Source: Streptomyces tuirus (GTDB lineage Bacteria > Actinomycetota > Actinomycetes > Streptomycetales > Streptomycetaceae). From it: DNA of 64,000 nucleotides. The notes below the pieces were generated by a model. The model did no database searches and was not told where the DNA came from. It saw nothing but the letters and a program-made list of their open reading frames with translations. Positions 37,827-47,366 of the stretch are shown piece after piece; the stretch's first letter is position 1; each line of letters starts with the position of its first letter. The position numbers were made by a program, and so were the translations under genes. The DNA lies in contig NZ_AP023439.1 of assembly GCF_014701095.1 (NCBI RefSeq), positions 2,778,001 to 2,842,000 on the forward strand, written 5' to 3'.

Positions 37827-40102
37827 GCGGGGCCTCCGTCCCGGCCGTAGGGCTGGTCGTGCGCTTCTGGGGAGTGCGGTTGCGGGGTGTGCGGTTCCGG
37901 GGGCGCTCCGAAGGCCGATGCGTTCACGCCACCGGCGCCCGGGCCCGCCTGGTTCGGGATGCGGGGTTCGTCGGAGTCGCCGTCGGCGGGCGCGGAGTGG
38001 GCCTCGCGTTCGGCGACGACGTCCTTGACGGCGTCCACCACGCCCCGGTAGCCGGAGCAGCGGCACAGGTTGCCGCACAGTGCCTGGCGGGTCTCCAGCT
38101 CGCTGGGCGCCGGGTTGCCCTCCAGCAGGTCGTGCACGGTCATCGCCATGCCGGGGACGCAGAAGCCGCACTGGACGGCGCCGCAGCGCGCGAGCGCCCG
38201 CTGCACGTCCGACGGCTGCCCGTCCTCGGCCAGGCCCTCGACGGTACGGACCTCACTGCCCGCGGCGGTCACGGCGGGGACGAGACAGGACGCCACCAGT
38301 CGCCCGTCGACCTGGACGTTGCAGGCGCCGCACTCGCCCTGCGAGCAGCCGTCCTTGGCGCCCGCGAGTCCCAGCCGCTCGCGCAGCACGTACAGCAGGG
38401 ACTCACCGATCCAGGCGTCGCCGACGGGGCGGTCGGTGCCGTTGACACGCAGCACGTAGGAGGCGAGGGGGTGTTCCTCCTGGGGTGCCGCGGGGGGTGC
38501 GTCGTGAGGGGCTGCCGCGGACGGGGTGGTCGCGGCGGTGGCCGGGCCCTGGTCCGGGGCCGGGTCCTCGGCCGGGGTCTCGCCGTCCGCGGTGTCCGGG
38601 CCGGTGTCGGTGTCCGCGTCCGGGAGGGGCCCGGCGGCGGGCTCGGAGGGGCCGTCGGCGGCCTCCGGAGCCCCTGGAGCGTCCTCGGACGACTCGGAGG
38701 GCGCACCGGCCTCACCGGGGCCGGGAGCGGCCTGTGAGGCGTCCTGGGCGTCCCGCGGAGGCGCGGCGGATTCGGGGTGCGCCTCGAGCACGGGCTCTCC
38801 GGGGAACCCGTCACGGGCATCGCCGTACGGCTGCCGCCCCGGCGCGTGACCGGCGGCGGACCCCTCGGGCCCGTGCTCGGCGAAGTCCGGCTGCTCGAGC
38901 CCCTGCTCGGCGAAGTCGGACGGCTCGGCGCGGTGGTCGGCGAAACGGGACGGGTCCCCCGCGGGACCCGCCACCCCGGCCTCCCCCGGCGCATACGCGG
39001 CGCCCGGCGGCTGCGGCGCGTGGCCGGCGCCCGGCGACTGCGGCACGTGGCCGTCGCCCGGCGACTGCGGCGCGTGGCCGGCGTTTCCGGAGGTCTCGGG
39101 CCCGTGGCCGAACTCCCCGGTCCGGTGCGGGGAGGTCTCCGGCCCGTGGCCGAACTGCCCGGCCCGGTGCGCGGGTCCGTGGCCGGTGTCCTCGTGCGCG
39201 CCCGGGGCGTGCGCGTCCTGCGGGTGGCGCCCGGGTCCGGCCTCCGGGCCCGCCTCCTGCGGCAGCGGCCCGGCGGCCTGCTGCCCCGGCGCGTATCCGG
39301 AGTCCGGGGCGTACCCCGTGGCGGAGGCGGCGTCGCCCTGCTCGGGACCGTGGTCCTGGGGGAAGCCCGGGCGGGCCTCCCCCTGCGCCGCCGCGTTCTG
39401 CGGGTCCTGCCCCCATGGCCGGCCCGTGGCCTGCGTCGCCCAGGGCGCGGGCGCGCCGCCGGGCAGCGTGGCCGGCGGGGTGCCGCCCCACTGCTCGACC
39501 AGTGAGGACGTGGTGAACTCGCCCGACTCGTCCGGAAGGTCGCCCCCGGCGACGGGGATGGACCACTGCCCGGTCACATCTTGGCCGGGCGCGCCTTCGG
39601 CGGCCGCCGCGGTCTCCTCGAAGGTCCACTGCCCGGTCGCCCCGGGGCTGTACGTGAACCGGTCGTCGCCGCCGGGCGGCCGTGCCGTCGCGTCGGGACC
39701 GTAAGGCGTGCCGGGTTCGTACGGCGCCTCGGTGCCGCCGTAGGACTGCTCGGGCACGTCGTGGCCCTGCTGGTGGTGCGTGCCGTGCTCGTGGCCGTGC
39801 TGCCGGTGCCCGGCGTTCGGGTCGTGCCACTGTGCCCCGTCGACGGGCGCGCCCGGCACCGGCCACGCGCCCGTGGCGGCCGGGTCGGTGCCGGCGGTCA
39901 TCGCGGGGTTGACCGCTATCTGCGGCGGTACGTAGCCGTGTCCGGGCGCGGCCAGGGGGCTGTCGGCGGCCAGCAGAGCGTCGACGCCTCCCTCGGGCAG
40001 TTCGACGAAGGCGGTGGCGCCGTCGTCGTACTCGCCCTGGGGCAGCGGGTCCCAGCGGCTGCCGCCCCGGGGCGTGCCCTCTCCGTGCTGGTCGTCGCTC
40101 AC
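37823..40102 (-). CDS. 2Fe-2S subunit with an extreme disordered N-terminus
   Basis: 759 residues. Only the last 214 residues are the iron-sulfur subunit: CSQGECGACNVQVDGRLVASC (first cluster) and CGFCVPGMAM... CGNLCRCSGY (second cluster). The first about 545 residues are disordered and rich in Pro, Gly, His, Glu and Ala. They contain near-repeats such as GHAPQSPG and FGHGPETS. Normal partners are 150-200 residues. GTG start 40102 overlaps the FAD-subunit stop (GTGA), with GGAGGG ahead. Confidence 0.85.
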   Translation of the reverse strand: MSDDQHGEGTPRGGSRWDPLPQGEYDDGATAFVELPEGGVDALLAADSPLAAPGHGYVPPQIAVNPAMTAGTDPAATGAWPVPGAPVDGAQWHDPNAGHRQHGHEHGTHHQQGHDVPEQSYGGTEAPYEPGTPYGPDATARPPGGDDRFTYSPGATGQWTFEETAAAAEGAPGQDVTGQWSIPVAGGDLPDESGEFTTSSLVEQWGGTPPATLPGGAPAPWATQATGRPWGQDPQNAAAQGEARPGFPQDHGPEQGDAASATGYAPDSGYAPGQQAAGPLPQEAGPEAGPGRHPQDAHAPGAHEDTGHGPAHRAGQFGHGPETSPHRTGEFGHGPETSGNAGHAPQSPGDGHVPQSPGAGHAPQPPGAAYAPGEAGVAGPAGDPSRFADHRAEPSDFAEQGLEQPDFAEHGPEGSAAGHAPGRQPYGDARDGFPGEPVLEAHPESAAPPRDAQDASQAAPGPGEAGAPSESSEDAPGAPEAADGPSEPAAGPLPDADTDTGPDTADGETPAEDPAPDQGPATAATTPSAAAPHDAPPAAPQEEHPLASYVLRVNGTDRPVGDAWIGESLLYVLRERLGLAGAKDGCSQGECGACNVQVDGRLVASCLVPAVTAAGSEVRTVEGLAEDGQPSDVQRALARCGAVQCGFCVPGMAMTVHDLLEGNPAPSELETRQALCGNLCRCSGYRGVVDAVKDVVAEREAHSAPADGDSDEPRIPNQAGPGAGGVNASAFGAPPEPHTPQPHSPEAHDQPYGRDGGPA

Positions 40103-40992
40103 GACAGTGCCCTCCCCAGTGCTCGTCGGGCCAGCGCGGCGACGGTACGCCGCAGGTGCAGTACGGCGGGCGGAAGCTGTGCGACCGAGCCGTCCTCGGC
40201 CGGCGCCGCGTCGGGGATACAGGCCGCGGCGACGTACTCGCCGAAGGCGCTCAGCGCCTCGGGGACGAGCGCGCGGTTGTTGTCCCAGTCGATGAGGCCG
40301 GCGACCCACTGCTCGGCGTCCAGGGGCCGCAGCGGCATCGGCGCTATGGCGCCCACCGCGCAGCGCACCCCCCGGCGCGCCGGGTCCAGGACCAGGGCCA
40401 CGGACGCCACGGCGCGCCCCGGGCCGGTCCGGCCGGTCGCCTTGAGGAAGACCTGCGGGGCGTGCAGCAGCGGCACGCGCACGTAGCCGATGAGTTCGCC
40501 GGCGCGGAGCATGTCCATCCCGGCCAGCAGGTGCGACACGGGGATCTCCCGGCGGGCTCCGCCCGGGCCCGCGACGATCAGCGTCGCCTCCAGGGCGGCC
40601 AGCACCGGCAGCGCGTCTCCGGTGGGGGCGGCCGAGGCGATGTTGCCGCCCAGGGTGCCCGCGTTGCGGATGTGCGGCGGGCCCGCGGCGCGTGCGGCGG
40701 CGGCGAGCGCCGGGATCAGGGCCGCGAAGTCGGGGCGGCCCATGCGCGCGTGCGTGAGGCCCGCGCCGAGCAGCGCGTGACCGTCCAGGTACTGCCAGCC
40801 GCGGATCTCGCTGATCCGGCCGAGCCCCACCAGGGCGGCGGGCCTGAGCTGCCCGGAGTTGACGGCGGCCATCAGGTCGGTGCCGCCCGCGACGGGCACG
40901 GCGGCGGGCACGGCGGTGAGCGCCGCGACGGCCTCGTCCAGCGTCGTGGGCAGCGTGACGGCCTGCGCCGCCTGCGGTGCGTGCGTGGTCAA
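40099..40992 (-). CDS. FAD-binding subunit of the molybdenum hydroxylase (CoxM-like)
   Basis: 297 residues. VPVAGGTDLMAAVNSGQL and GTLGGNIASAAPTGDALP are the two FAD pyrophosphate-binding motifs of the family. The start is TTG at 40992: AAGGGG lies 8 bases upstream and the following residues TTHAPQ look like the usual N-terminus. The subunit order FAD, Fe-S, Mo matches other actinobacterial hydroxylases. It is the first gene of the three-gene operon. Confidence 0.85.
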   Translation of the reverse strand: MTTHAPQAAQAVTLPTTLDEAVAALTAVPAAVPVAGGTDLMAAVNSGQLRPAALVGLGRISEIRGWQYLDGHALLGAGLTHARMGRPDFAALIPALAAAARAAGPPHIRNAGTLGGNIASAAPTGDALPVLAALEATLIVAGPGGARREIPVSHLLAGMDMLRAGELIGYVRVPLLHAPQVFLKATGRTGPGRAVASVALVLDPARRGVRCAVGAIAPMPLRPLDAEQWVAGLIDWDNNRALVPEALSAFGEYVAAACIPDAAPAEDGSVAQLPPAVLHLRRTVAALARRALGRALS

Positions 40993-41251
40993 ACCGGCTG
41001 CCCCTTCCCGCTGCCCCACCTGGTCCCACCTGTGCTGCCGTACGGTACGTGCTGACAGGGCGGACGTGGCAACTCTGGCACATCTTGGCGAGAGCCGAAG
41101 ACACGGGTCCGCTAGGAGGCATTCGCCCACCTCACCGGCGAGATGGTCCGTTTTCGCACAGGTTCACCAGTGCATGCCGATTGGCACTTTCGGTGACCCT
41201 TGTGCGCTTTTTCCGTGGCCTGTTCGAGCTGTTCGGTCGTGACGGAGACCG

Positions 41252-42874
41252 CTACCGGCTGGGCGGCGGGCCGTCGACCGGGCGGCCCAGCACCCCGGGG
41301 CGCCGCTGCCAGGGCAGGGGGCCCGTGGGAGGCCGGTAGGCGACGCCCAGGGCGTCCAGCCGCCCGTAGTGCGCGGCCATACGGCGCTGGAAACCGGCGA
41401 AGTCCCGTTCCGCCGGGGCGGGCAGGGCGCTCCAGGCGACCTCCGCGAAGGCCGCGAGGCGGGGGAAGGCCTGGTAGTCCACGCGCGCGTGGTCCTCCAT
41501 CACCTCGGTCCACAGGTTGGCCTGGGTGCCCAGCACGTGCCGCGCCTCCTCGGGCGTCAGCTCCGGTGGGACGGGCTCGAACCGGTAGACGTCCTCCAGG
41601 GTGCGCACCCACCCGATCGGTACCGGCTCCTCGGGGCCCGGGTCCTGACGGTGGTCCAGGTACACCTGCTGCTCGGGGCACATGACGACGTCGTGGCCGG
41701 CCCGGGCGGCGGCGATGCCTCCCGCGTAGCCGCGCCAGGAGGAGACGGCGGCGCCCTCGGCGAGCCCGCCCTCCAGGATCTCGTCCCAGCCGATCAGCCG
41801 GCGCCCCCGCGCGGAGAGCCACGCGTCGAAGTGCTTGATGAACCAGGACTGGAGCTCGTCCTCGTCCGCGAGCCCGAGTTCCCTGATCCGCTCCTGGGCC
41901 GTCTCCGACCGCCGCCACTGGTCCTTGGGGCATTCGTCGCCGCCCACGTGGACGAACTCCGAGGGGAACAGCTCGAGCACTTCCTCGAAGACGCCCTCGT
42001 AGAAGCGCAGGGTGTTGTCAGTGGGGGCGAGTACGTTCGGGTTGATTCCCCAGGTGTCCCAGACGGAGAGGGAGGTGGTGTCGATGACGTCGGTGTTGCC
42101 GAGTTCCGGGTACGCGGCGATGGCGGCCTGCGAGTGGCCCGGCACGTCGATTTCGGGGACGACGGTGATATGCCGCTCGGCGGCGTAGGCGACGATCTCG
42201 CGGATGTCGTCCCGGGTGTAGTAGCCGCCGTGCGGCTTGTCCTCCCACAAGGGCGAGGCGCGGTGGCCGGTTTTCGTGCGGGCGCGCCAGGAGCCGATCT
42301 CGGTCAGCCGGGGATGCCGCTGGATCTCGATGCGCCAGCCCTGGTCGTCCGTCAGATGGAAGTGGAAGACGTTGAGTTTGTGCGCCGCCATCAGATCGAG
42401 GTAACGCAGCACGCCTTCCTTGGGCATGAAGTGCCGCGCGACGTCGAGCATCAGGCCGCGCCAGCGGAATCGGGGAGCGTCCTGAATCGTCAGATGCGGC
42501 ACGGTCCAGACGCGGTCGCGGTCGAGCGGGGCCCTGCGGTACGCGTCGGGGCCGAGGAGCTGGCGCAGGGTCTGGGCGCCCCAGAAGACACCGGCCGCGG
42601 TGCCGCCCTCGACGAGGACGCCGGAGCCGTCGCTGACGAGGCGGTACTCCTCGGGGCCGAGGCCGGGGGCCAGGCGCAGCCCGATGCCGCCCTCGGCATC
42701 GTCGGGCTCCCGCCCCTCGGGCAGCGGCAGCCCGGTGGCCTGCCGCAGGGCGGCGCCCAGCCAGTGGGCGACGCCCTGCGTCGCGGTGTCGGCGTGGAGC
42801 CGGGAGCGGCGCGTCAGCCGTACCTCGCCGGAGCCGGCGGTGGCGCTGCGGGGCGCCGGGATCAGTTCGGTCAC
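41252..42874 (-). CDS. GH20 beta-N-acetylhexosaminidase
   Basis: 540 residues. GWRIEIQRHPRLTEIGSW, PEIDVPGHSQAAIAAYPEL and the catalytic pair in FVHVGGDECPKDQW mark family GH20. It releases terminal GlcNAc from chito-oligosaccharides. No signal peptide is visible, so it may act inside the cell on imported chitobiose. It starts one base after the second permease stop, closing an operon with the sugar ABC transporter. Confidence 0.92.
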   Translation of the reverse strand: MTELIPAPRSATAGSGEVRLTRRSRLHADTATQGVAHWLGAALRQATGLPLPEGREPDDAEGGIGLRLAPGLGPEEYRLVSDGSGVLVEGGTAAGVFWGAQTLRQLLGPDAYRRAPLDRDRVWTVPHLTIQDAPRFRWRGLMLDVARHFMPKEGVLRYLDLMAAHKLNVFHFHLTDDQGWRIEIQRHPRLTEIGSWRARTKTGHRASPLWEDKPHGGYYTRDDIREIVAYAAERHITVVPEIDVPGHSQAAIAAYPELGNTDVIDTTSLSVWDTWGINPNVLAPTDNTLRFYEGVFEEVLELFPSEFVHVGGDECPKDQWRRSETAQERIRELGLADEDELQSWFIKHFDAWLSARGRRLIGWDEILEGGLAEGAAVSSWRGYAGGIAAARAGHDVVMCPEQQVYLDHRQDPGPEEPVPIGWVRTLEDVYRFEPVPPELTPEEARHVLGTQANLWTEVMEDHARVDYQAFPRLAAFAEVAWSALPAPAERDFAGFQRRMAAHYGRLDALGVAYRPPTGPLPWQRRPGVLGRPVDGPPPSR

Positions 42875-42875
42875 G

Positions 42876-43721
42876 TCAGTCCTTCACCGCTCCGCCCAGT
42901 CCGGAGACCAGGCGCCGCTGTACGAGTACGAAGAAGACCAGGACCGGGATCGTCATGACCGTGGAGGCGGCCATGACTCCGCCCCAGTCCGGGTCGTCGG
43001 GCTTGTAGAAGACGAGCAGGGCCATCGGCAGCGTCGACTGCGCGGTGTCGCTGATGATGAACGACTTGGCGAACAGGAAGTCGTTCCAGGCGGAGATGAA
43101 CGAAAACACGCTGGTGGCCACGAGACCCGGCAGGACGAGGGGGAAAAGGATCTGCCAGAGGAATCGCGCGCGGCTGGCCCCGTCGATGTACGCGGCCTCC
43201 TCCAGCGCCTCCGGAACGGCTTTCACGAACCCCCGCAGCATCCAGATCGCGAAGGGCAGCGAGAAGGCGATGTGGGGCAGGATCAGCGAGCCCAGCGTGT
43301 TCAGCTGACCGGCGTCCCGCATGAGGAAGAACAAGGGGATCGTGAGGGCTTCCACGGGCACCATCTGGGCCACGAGAAACATGATCAGAAGGGTGGTCCG
43401 CAGACGGAACCGGAATCGTGTGACGGCGGTCGCGGCGAGAAACGCGATCAGCCCGGAGGCGATCACGACACAGCCCGCGACGACGAGGCTGTTGAGGAAG
43501 TAGCGGCCGAATTCCTGCTGTCCGAAGACGCGCCGGAAGGAATCCAGGGAGGGCGCGAGCGTCCACGGCCTCGGCTCGCCGGACTCGATCTCCCCGGCCG
43601 GTTTGAAGGCGCTGAGCACCATCCAGTACAGGGGGAAGGCCACGACGACCGCGATCAGCAGGGCGGAGGCCTCGGCGGCCAGCCGGCCCGGGCGGCGCAC
43701 GCGTGCGCGTGGAAGATTCAC
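42876..43721 (-). CDS. Carbohydrate ABC transporter permease (MalG-type)
   Basis: 281 residues, six helices. The EAA-type loop EALEEAAYIDGASRARFLWQI and the preceding FAIWMLRGFVKAVP segment identify a MalG-like permease. GTG 43721 overlaps the first permease stop (GTGA), with GGGGGAGGAACT ahead. Confidence 0.9.
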   Translation of the reverse strand: MNLPRARVRRPGRLAAEASALLIAVVVAFPLYWMVLSAFKPAGEIESGEPRPWTLAPSLDSFRRVFGQQEFGRYFLNSLVVAGCVVIASGLIAFLAATAVTRFRFRLRTTLLIMFLVAQMVPVEALTIPLFFLMRDAGQLNTLGSLILPHIAFSLPFAIWMLRGFVKAVPEALEEAAYIDGASRARFLWQILFPLVLPGLVATSVFSFISAWNDFLFAKSFIISDTAQSTLPMALLVFYKPDDPDWGGVMAASTVMTIPVLVFFVLVQRRLVSGLGGAVKD

Positions 43722-44722
43722 AGTTCCTCCCCCTGACGGCGCAGCAGCCGCAGATAGACCAGCGTGACGGCGAGCAGGATCAGCAGCGTCACGACGCCGA
43801 TCGCGGAGCCGAGGCCGTACTGCGAGGACGCGAAGGCCTGCTGGTAGGCGTAGACGTTCAGTACGAGGTTCTGGCCGGCGATGCCGCCGCCGCCCGTCAT
43901 GACGTAGATCTGCGTGAAGACCTTGAAGTCCCAGATGACGGACTGGATGGTGACGACGACCAGGATCGGCCGGAGCATCGGGGCGAGGACGGAACGCCAG
44001 ATGCGCCACTGCGAGGCGCCGTCGAGGGAGGCGGCCTCCAGCACTTCGCCGGGTACGGCGCGGATGCCCGCGTACACGGTCACCATCACGAACGGGAAGG
44101 AGCACCACACCACTTCGAGCAGCACCAGGAAGAAGGCGCTGAGACGGCCGTAGGTCCAGGAGTGGTCGCCGAGGCCCAGCATCCGGTTGACCGGGCCGAA
44201 GTCGGGGTCGAAGAGGAACAGCCACACCGTGGAGCCGGTCACGGCCGGGGTCGCCCACGCGCCCAGGGCGGCCAGCATCAGCGCGAGCCGCGGTACGGCC
44301 CGCACGCGGGTCAGGAGCACGGCCAGGGCGCAGCCGACCGCGAGCGTGGAGACGACACAGCCCGCCGCGAACAGCACGGTGGCGAGCAGCACCTGCCAGA
44401 ACTGCGGGTCCCCGAACAGTCCGGCGTAGTTCCCGAACCCCTCGAACGTGGCCGGCTCTCCACCGCTGACCTGCGCCTGCGTGTACCGGAAGAGGGAGAT
44501 CAGCCCGAGCTGATAGATCGGGTAGACGAGCAGCCCGCCCAGCACGACGAGCGCGGGCGCGAGATACAGCCAGGGCGTCCAGCCGCCGGTGCGGTGCGCG
44601 GCCCCGCGTGCGGTGCGGCGGCCCCGTACGCCGGCGGCCGCACGCGGCGGCCCGGGGGCCGGCACGGTCGGCGCGACAGCGGCCACGGGGGTTTTCACGG
44701 AACCGCGGTCGTTCACGGGCAT
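43718..44722 (-). CDS. Carbohydrate ABC transporter permease (MalF-type)
   Basis: 334 residues with a disordered 45-residue N-terminus. Six helices follow; EVLEAASLDGASQWRIWRSVLAPML is the ATPase-contact loop. It forms the channel with the downstream permease. No ATPase gene is present in the operon, so a shared ATPase such as MsiK is expected, as for other Streptomyces sugar importers. ATG 44722 overlaps the binding-protein stop (TGATG). Confidence 0.9.
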   Translation of the reverse strand: MPVNDRGSVKTPVAAVAPTVPAPGPPRAAAGVRGRRTARGAAHRTGGWTPWLYLAPALVVLGGLLVYPIYQLGLISLFRYTQAQVSGGEPATFEGFGNYAGLFGDPQFWQVLLATVLFAAGCVVSTLAVGCALAVLLTRVRAVPRLALMLAALGAWATPAVTGSTVWLFLFDPDFGPVNRMLGLGDHSWTYGRLSAFFLVLLEVVWCSFPFVMVTVYAGIRAVPGEVLEAASLDGASQWRIWRSVLAPMLRPILVVVTIQSVIWDFKVFTQIYVMTGGGGIAGQNLVLNVYAYQQAFASSQYGLGSAIGVVTLLILLAVTLVYLRLLRRQGEEL

Positions 44723-46020
44723 CACCCGGCGGAGCCGAACGCGTCGTTCATCTTCTTCGCGGCGTCGTCGGAGGCCTGCGCGACGTCCTTCTTGCCGCTG
44801 ATGACCTCCTGGAACATCGTCGGCAGGACGAGGGAGGAGTCGATCTGGCCCCAGGCGGGCGACGCGGGGACGAACTTGGTGCCGGCGGACAGGGTCCGGA
44901 CGAAGGGCTTCACGAACGGCTCCTGCTGGGCGACCTGCTGCCGGACGTCGGTGAAGGTCGGCAGGAAGCCCATCGCGTCGAAGAGTTCGCCCTGCGTCTT
45001 CTTCGAGGCGAGCTGCTCCATCAGCTGCACGGCGAGCGTGCGGTGGGACGTGCTCTTCAGGACGCCGATGTTGTTGCCGCCCGCGAAGGCCGGCGCGATG
45101 GAGCCGGCCTTCACACCCGGCAGCGGGACGACGGCGTACTTGCCCTTGACCTTGCCGGCCTCGACGGCGGTATGGCTGAAGTCGCCGCCGATCGCCATGC
45201 CCGCCTTGCCCGCGGCGAACGCGGAGATCGTGTCGTTGCCGCCCATGCCCGCGCACTTGGCGGCCGGGCAGTTGTCGTCGCCGAAGAGGGACGTGTACGC
45301 CTTGATGCCCTTGCGGGCCTCGGGGCTGTCGATGCCGGACGCGTACGAGCCGCTCTTGCCGTTGGCGAGTTCACCGCCGTTGGCCCACACGAACGGCATC
45401 GCGCCGTAGGTGTAGGCGCCGCCGACCACCAGCCCGTAGAGCTCGGGTTTGGCGGCGCGTATCTCGCGGGCGGTGGAGGCGAGTTCGTCCATCGTCTTCG
45501 GGACGGACAGGCCGAGCTCCTTGAAGACGTCCGTGCGGTAGTACAGGGCGCGGACGCCGACGTAGAGGGGGGCGCCGTAGAGCTTGCCGTCCACCGTCAC
45601 CGACTGCTTCGCCGTGGGGTCGGTGTCCTTCGCCTCGGCCCAGTCGCCGAACTCCTTCGTGACGTCGAGGAGTCCGCCGTCCTTCACATAGCCGGCCGTG
45701 TCGGTGTTGCCGTACTCCATCACATCCGGCGCGGAGGCCGGGTCGTTGAAGGCGGCCTTGACGCGCTGGGCGCGGGTGTCGACCGGGATGTACTCGACGT
45801 CGACCTTCGTGCCCTTGTGGGCCTTCTCGAAGCCGGCGACGACGGAGTCGACGACCTTCTGCTTGGGGGCGTTGCCGACCTCCTGGAAGAGCCACACGCG
45901 CAGCGTTCCGGTCTTCTCGTCCTTGTCGGAGGAGGAGTTCGAGGAGGTCTGGGGCGCGCAGGCGGTGGCCAGGAGAGCGGCGAGCGCGGTGAGCCCGGCA
46001 AGACGGACGGACAGGTTCAT
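44722..46020 (-). CDS. Sugar-binding lipoprotein (probable chito-oligosaccharide/GlcNAc)
   Basis: 432 residues. Lipobox LLATAC gives the lipidated cysteine at residue 21. The mature domain is of the SBP_bac family, with DVMEYGNTDTAGYV and GGDFSHTAVEAGKVKGKY. Because it is the first gene of an operon ending with a GH20 hexosaminidase, the substrate is probably N-acetylglucosamine or chitobiose. GGAGGAG precedes the ATG at 46020. An inverted repeat upstream may be its operator. Confidence 0.88.
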   Translation of the reverse strand: MNLSVRLAGLTALAALLATACAPQTSSNSSSDKDEKTGTLRVWLFQEVGNAPKQKVVDSVVAGFEKAHKGTKVDVEYIPVDTRAQRVKAAFNDPASAPDVMEYGNTDTAGYVKDGGLLDVTKEFGDWAEAKDTDPTAKQSVTVDGKLYGAPLYVGVRALYYRTDVFKELGLSVPKTMDELASTAREIRAAKPELYGLVVGGAYTYGAMPFVWANGGELANGKSGSYASGIDSPEARKGIKAYTSLFGDDNCPAAKCAGMGGNDTISAFAAGKAGMAIGGDFSHTAVEAGKVKGKYAVVPLPGVKAGSIAPAFAGGNNIGVLKSTSHRTLAVQLMEQLASKKTQGELFDAMGFLPTFTDVRQQVAQQEPFVKPFVRTLSAGTKFVPASPAWGQIDSSLVLPTMFQEVISGKKDVAQASDDAAKKMNDAFGSAG

Positions 46021-46037
46021 GGAGTGCTCCTCCGAGG

Positions 46038-46083
46038 GAGTGTTGCAACATGCGCAATGAAGGTTTCGCTGTGCACAACACTC
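46038..46083. promoter_or_regulatory. Operator-like inverted repeats upstream of the sugar ABC operon
   Basis: GAGTGTTG (46038-46045) and CAACACTC (46076-46083) are perfect inverted arms, and the left one continues into the palindrome TGTTGCAACA at 46041-46050. TGCGCAA words lie between and beyond the arms. A LacI- or ROK-type repressor is plausible. It does not look like a DasR site. Confidence 0.5.
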
Positions 46084-46174
46084 GGAGGCTAGGGACTGCA
46101 TGAACACGCCCACAAGAGGTCTCAACCACTCTGTGACCGGCAGACGCACCCTGCGCAACGCCCGGACAGCACAA

Positions 46175-46211
46175 AAGCCTCCAGGGCGCGCAAAACGCGC
46201 CCTGGAGGCTT
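46175..46211 (-). terminator. terminator of the DUF3039 gene
   Basis: Perfect 16-bp stem (46175-46190 with 46196-46211) with loop CAAAA, followed on the minus strand by TTTTGTGC. It begins 20 bases beyond the DUF3039 stop. Confidence 0.85.
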
Positions 46212-46230
46212 CACGCCCCGCGGGTCGGGC

Positions 46231-46512
46231 CTACTTGTCGCCCTTGCCCTTGCCGTCGTCCCCGGAGCTCATGGACTCGTAGATCTCCTTGCACATGGGA
46301 CACACGGGGTACTTCTTCGGGTCGCGGCCCGGCACCCACACCTTGCCGCACAGCGCCACGACGGGGGTGCCGTCGAGGGCGCTCGCCATGATCTTGTCCT
46401 TCTGGACGTAATGGGCGAAGCGCTCGTGGTCACCGTCACCATGCGAGGTCTGCGGCGTCGGCTCAACGAGGGTCCCCGTACCAGTCCCGCGCTCGGGCTC
46501 GAGAGTGCTCAT
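46231..46512 (-). CDS. DUF3039 small zinc-ribbon-like protein
   Basis: 93 residues. VVALCGKVWVPGRDPKKYPVCPMCKEIYE holds three cysteines in C-x(17)-C-x2-C spacing, which probably binds zinc. DUF3039 proteins are common in actinobacteria and their role is unknown. ATG 46512 lies 7 bases after TACCCT, fitting a leaderless transcript. A second ATG at 46542 in frame overlaps the YqgE stop (TGATG), so coupled translation is also possible. Confidence 0.8.
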   Translation of the reverse strand: MSTLEPERGTGTGTLVEPTPQTSHGDGDHERFAHYVQKDKIMASALDGTPVVALCGKVWVPGRDPKKYPVCPMCKEIYESMSSGDDGKGKGDK

Positions 46513-46541
46513 AGGGCCAAGGGTACTGAAGCTCACAGACA

Positions 46542-47114
46542 TCAGTTGAGCGAAGGGTCGTCCGGGTACGTCGCCACCATCGCCAGCTCGCCGCGCTGGC
46601 GGCGCAGCACCTCGCGCCAGAGCCGCTCGGGAGACGGGGACGAGACGTCACCGGGCTCGGACTCGACGACGTACCACGCGCCGTCCACCAGCTCGTCCTC
46701 CAGCTGCCCCGGGCCCCAGCCGGCGTATCCGGCGAAGATGCGCAGGGAGCCGAGGGCGGAGGCCAGCAGTTCCGGCGGGGCCTCCAGATCGACCAGGCCG
46801 ATCGCGCCGTGCACCCGGCGCCAGCCCAGCGGGGCGGCCTCACCCGTCGCGCCGCCGGGGACGACGGCGACCCCGAGGGCGGAGTCCAGCGACACCGGGC
46901 CGCCCTGGAACACGACACCCGGCTCCACGGCGAGATCCCCCCAGCCCTCCAGGATGTCGCCCACGTCCACCGGGGTGGGGCGATTGAGGACGACACCGAG
47001 CGAGCCCTCCTCGTCGTGGTCGAGGAGCAGCACCACCGCACGGTCGAAGTTCGGGTCCGCCAGGGCGGGGGTGGCCACGAGCAACCGCCCTGTGAGCGAG
47101 GACACCTCGGTCAT
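46542..47114 (-). CDS. YqgE/AlgH-family protein
   Basis: 190 residues. TGRLLVATPALADPNFDRAVVLLLDHDEEGSLGVVLNRPT is the family signature, and GYAGWGPGQLEDELVDGAWYV is the second conserved region. It is a widespread protein of unclear role, sometimes linked to redox or cell-envelope control. Start ATG 47114; an ATG at 47123 is in frame. It is adjacent to DUF3039 on the same strand. Confidence 0.88.
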   Translation of the reverse strand: MTEVSSLTGRLLVATPALADPNFDRAVVLLLDHDEEGSLGVVLNRPTPVDVGDILEGWGDLAVEPGVVFQGGPVSLDSALGVAVVPGGATGEAAPLGWRRVHGAIGLVDLEAPPELLASALGSLRIFAGYAGWGPGQLEDELVDGAWYVVESEPGDVSSPSPERLWREVLRRQRGELAMVATYPDDPSLN

Positions 47115-47366
47115 GGCAGACATGATCCCGCATTCTCCCCCCGCGTGGGGAGGCAATGCGGGACCGGGAGGGAACGCAGCTCAGGGCGCACTGATGCGCC
47201 CCATGCGCACGAAAGCGGTCGTGACCCCATGTGCCCGGCACGGAACGGTTCGTGTTGTGACAGATCTATGACGTGGCTGGGTCTGACTCAGGCATACAGA
47301 AGGGGGGTGGTGGGCGATTACCCTTTCCCTCCTGGCCCCTGCCCGACTCCATGGAACGCGAGATTC

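Noticed and set aside
46038..46083. DasR (dre) site
   Set aside because: The repeat does not have the TGGTCTAGACCA pattern of dre sites.
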